Positions 62,004-64,000 of a stretch of 64,000 nucleotides of DNA are shown here, piece after piece. Position 1 is the first letter of the stretch, and each line of letters begins with the position of its first letter. The stretch lies in assembly GCA_002118135.1 (NCBI GenBank), contig BDIU01000224.1, positions 29,011 to 93,010 of the forward strand, given 5' to 3'. A program made the position numbers and the translations under genes. The notes under the pieces are model-generated. The model was given only the letters and a program-made list of their open reading frames with translations. It did no database searches and was not told the DNA's origin. The DNA comes from Trebouxia sp. TZW2008 (Eukaryota > Chlorophyta > Trebouxiophyceae > Trebouxiales > Trebouxiaceae).

Positions 62004-64000
62004 ATGGCGGAACAAGACACAAGTGTACGAAGGCGAAGAAGGGACCTCTTGGATGCTCTGTCCGACATCCCTGAGAACCAGCGCACCTGGGTACGAGATG
62101 TGCACTGCCAAATATGCATGCGCTTCAGCATCTAGCACAGCGCCCTGGGACATCGTGATCAGTATGCTGGCGCATGCGAATTTCCTAAGCGCTGGTGTTC
62201 GACGCAAACGCGACTGCCTGTGTCAAGTGCAAGCACATGCAATTTTCAGCTGTATTAAGTCTTGGGCAATTTGCCTCATTTTCAAGCATACTACAGGTGC
62301 TCTGATGCATGCATACATGGAAACAGCTGTGCATGTGCACACAGTATGCATGCATATGGATTGTGTGCTCATTGTCTGATGTTGCCTCACGCCAAGCAAC
62401 CTGCCTAGAACTGCTGCAATGCAACAAATGTCCTGCCATGTAGCATTACCTAACAGGTCTTGCTGTGCCTCACCACGGATGTTGTTTAGCACGTCTTGCT
62501 GAGTTTCGCAGCACGACTCTGTTGACCAGCTTGCGTGCCAATGCTGCCACTGCAATCAGCGCTGATCTCCCAGTTGCAACGCTGTTGACACCTGACATAT
62601 CGCATGCCTCCTTGTCTGTTGGCAGGAATCAGCCAACCTAGCAGGGTTTGGCATTGGGCTACAGACACCTAGCACCTGTGCTAAACCATATACAAATCGC
62701 GTTGAAAGCATAGCTATGTTGCACACTTCTTTGCATACAATAACACTGATAAACTGCACTTTCTAGCATGTATTGCTAGGCGGGTGTGGTCCTCCTGTAT
62801 TTATACGAGTTTCATCATGCGGAAACGGCTTCTGGTCAACCCAGCTAACAAGAGCGGTAGCAAGCAGAGCAACTCCAAGGAGGTATCTGACAGAATTAAA
62901 GGTCGACAACACCATATTGAGATAACTCTTGCAATGCAGAAACGGCTTCTGGTCAATCCAGCAAAAGACAATGGAAGCAAGCAGAGCAACTCAGAGACAA
63001 AAGGTGCAGAAGAGGGGAAGGGCAAACAAGCAAACACGGCTCAGGAAAATGAAAAAGCTGAGCTTGTGGATTTGAGGGAGCTGAACAGAGCGCAGCGGCA
63101 ACAGATCGTGGACAATGCTTTGGCCACAAATGAACAGAGCAATGAAGTGTTGCTGGACAACTATGCCCAAAGAGCTGACAAGTGAGTATGCAAAGTATTG
63201 ATCAGTTGTCACATAAGTTTTCAAGTCTCACTGCAATGTTTAAGGTCATTTGGAGCTTGTTCAGTGCCTTTTTTGCATGATGCACAAAAGAGCAAAGCAG
63301 CTAAAAGCTGCTGGAAAACTATGCCCAAAGAGCTGACAAGTGCATATGCAATACTACTGAAAATATGTTACTTGAAGACTGCAATGCTCGAGATCATCCA
63401 GAGCTTCTTCAATGCCTGTTTACATAACGCTTGACCACGCGTAAACAGAGAGGGCTGACAAGTGCGTAACAGTACTGGGGACATTTTGTTGACAATACGT
63501 TCAAGTCTCACAGTTTCACCAGTATGTATAAAATATTCAGTGTGGAGCACCAACACTTGTGGTTTCAAAGTAATAACCGCAGCAGTAAAGTCAGTTTGGG
63601 CAGCTGAGCGCTTCCCAATTTGTTCAACCGCCTGCCGATCAGTCTGTTTAAGGTCAAGGGAAGTTCAGAAACAGCCTTGAAACCTAGGCCTTCCTTGCTG
63701 CAGAGTTGGGATGGACTTGCCTACAGTGGTTGTACGCTTTCAAGACATCAATGTGAGCAGTGAAGTCATCATGGGCAGCTGTGCGTCGCCCACACTGCCA
63801 AACAGCATACCCGTCAGTCCAGTTGAAGGCTATGGGAAGGCAAACATAGCCTCAAACCCTAAATGTTGCTGGTGCAGGGTTGGAGTGGAGCTGCCAACAG
63901 TGGTTGTACGCTTTCAAGACATCAATGTGAGCAGTGAAGTCATCATGGGCAGCTGTGCGTCGCCCACACTGCCAAACAGCATACCCGTCAGTCCAGTTGA
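62004..64000 (+). CDS. PDR-type ABCG transporter, N-terminal part (runs off the window)
   Basis: Exon 1 is 62004-62090 (29 codons: MAEQDTSVRRRRRDLLDAL..., ending at GTACGA). Exon 2 is 62940-63181 (phase 2 end), containing VDLRELNRAQRQQIVDNAL and LLDNYAQRAD. Exon 3 is present twice in near-identical form, 63704-63831 and from 63878 to the edge, reading VGMDLPTVVVRF or VGVELPTVVVRF, then SSEVIMGSCASPTLPNS. The order (LRELN--R-QQIVD, L-NYAQRADKVGVELPTVEVRF and PTLPNS) is the conserved N-terminal extension of full-size pleiotropic drug resistance ABCG proteins, which precedes the first nucleotide-binding domain. No Walker motifs are reached. The role inferred from the family is export of lipids, hormones or xenobiotics at the plasma membrane. 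Additional exons between 1 and 2 cannot be excluded. Confidence 0.8.
62812..62885 (+). repeat. Upstream echo of ABCG exon 2
   Basis: GCGGAAACGGCTTCTGGTCAACCCAGCTAACAAGAGCGGTAGCAAGCAGAGCAACTC repeats the start of exon 2 (working exon 62940), 120 bp upstream. It has lost the AG acceptor (ATGCG in place of ATGCAG) and ends in AAGGAG|GTATCT. Confidence 0.92.
63290..63465 (+). repeat. Downstream echoes of ABCG exon 2
   Basis: The exon 2 end (CTGGAAAACTATGCCCAAAGAGCTGACAAGTGCATATGCAA at 63309; AGAGGGCTGACAAG at 63448) recurs twice after the working donor at 63182. Confidence 0.9.
63575..63877 (+). repeat. Echoes of ABCG exon 3
   Basis: An old copy at about 63578-63665 (TAAAGTCAGTTTGGGCAGCTGAGCGCTTCCC...) is followed by a young one at 63704-63831, then the copy at 63878. 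Spacing of the last two is 174 bp. The young pair is identical over the last 100 or so nt visible and differs only in the first 20 nt of exon. Confidence 0.93.

Overview
The window reads as nuclear DNA of a green alga (Viridiplantae). It has long spliced genes with GT-AG introns. It encodes plant-lineage proteins: an RR-type tandem CCCH zinc finger, a CRTISO-like FAD oxidoreductase, and an HHL1-like thylakoid membrane protein with a glutamine tract. It also encodes a tubulin-tyrosine ligase, which suits an organism with flagella or complex microtubules. CCCTAAA telomere-type tracts lie inside the sequence. The species cannot be named from sequence alone.

Layout. 1-1460: broken LINE reverse transcriptase (-). 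1784-4064: probably plastid-targeted GNAT acetyltransferase (+, 4 exons). 6133-15532: CRTISO-like FAD oxidoreductase (+, 10 exons, 598 aa). 16639-29328: tubulin-tyrosine ligase (-, 9 exons, 456 aa); its 4.35 kb fifth intron holds an intronless short-chain dehydrogenase on the other strand (19108-19905). 29937-32404: ubiquitin C-terminal hydrolase (-, 6 exons, 236 aa). 33449 to at least 37530: RR-TZF CCCH protein (+). 39554-40835: HHL1-like membrane protein (-), head to head with ATG2 (40984-61078, +, 24 exons, 2108 aa). 62004 to the right edge: start of a PDR/ABCG transporter (+). I placed the exon borders by hand from splice sites, phase and family similarity. In the GNAT, CRTISO-like, ligase, hydrolase, HHL1-like and ATG2 genes the exon lengths sum to whole open frames.

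The main feature is how the introns are built. Almost every long intron is filled with serial, decaying tandem copies of the neighbouring exon edge. Upstream copies carry the acceptor plus the 5' part of the exon. Downstream copies carry the 3' part of the exon plus the donor. Periods are roughly 75-230 bp. Copies also continue past the stop codons of two genes. The working exon is one member of a ladder of 'echoes', some still open and splice-competent. All the multi-exon genes checked show this, so it looks like a continuing mutational process that lengthens introns and supplies decoy or alternative exons.

Other structure: a pogo/Tc1-like MITE in three copies, one lying between coding segments of ATG2; a roughly 65 bp intronic element in three genes whose hairpin shows a compensatory change; a dispersed repeat of about 110 bp in four copies; four probable GC-AG introns in ATG2; a mixed-orientation satellite; and several simple repeats. 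The genes are ordinary single-copy eukaryotic functions (autophagy lipid transfer, deubiquitination, tubulin modification, plastid redox or photoprotection, RNA regulation, export) and do not form a pathway.
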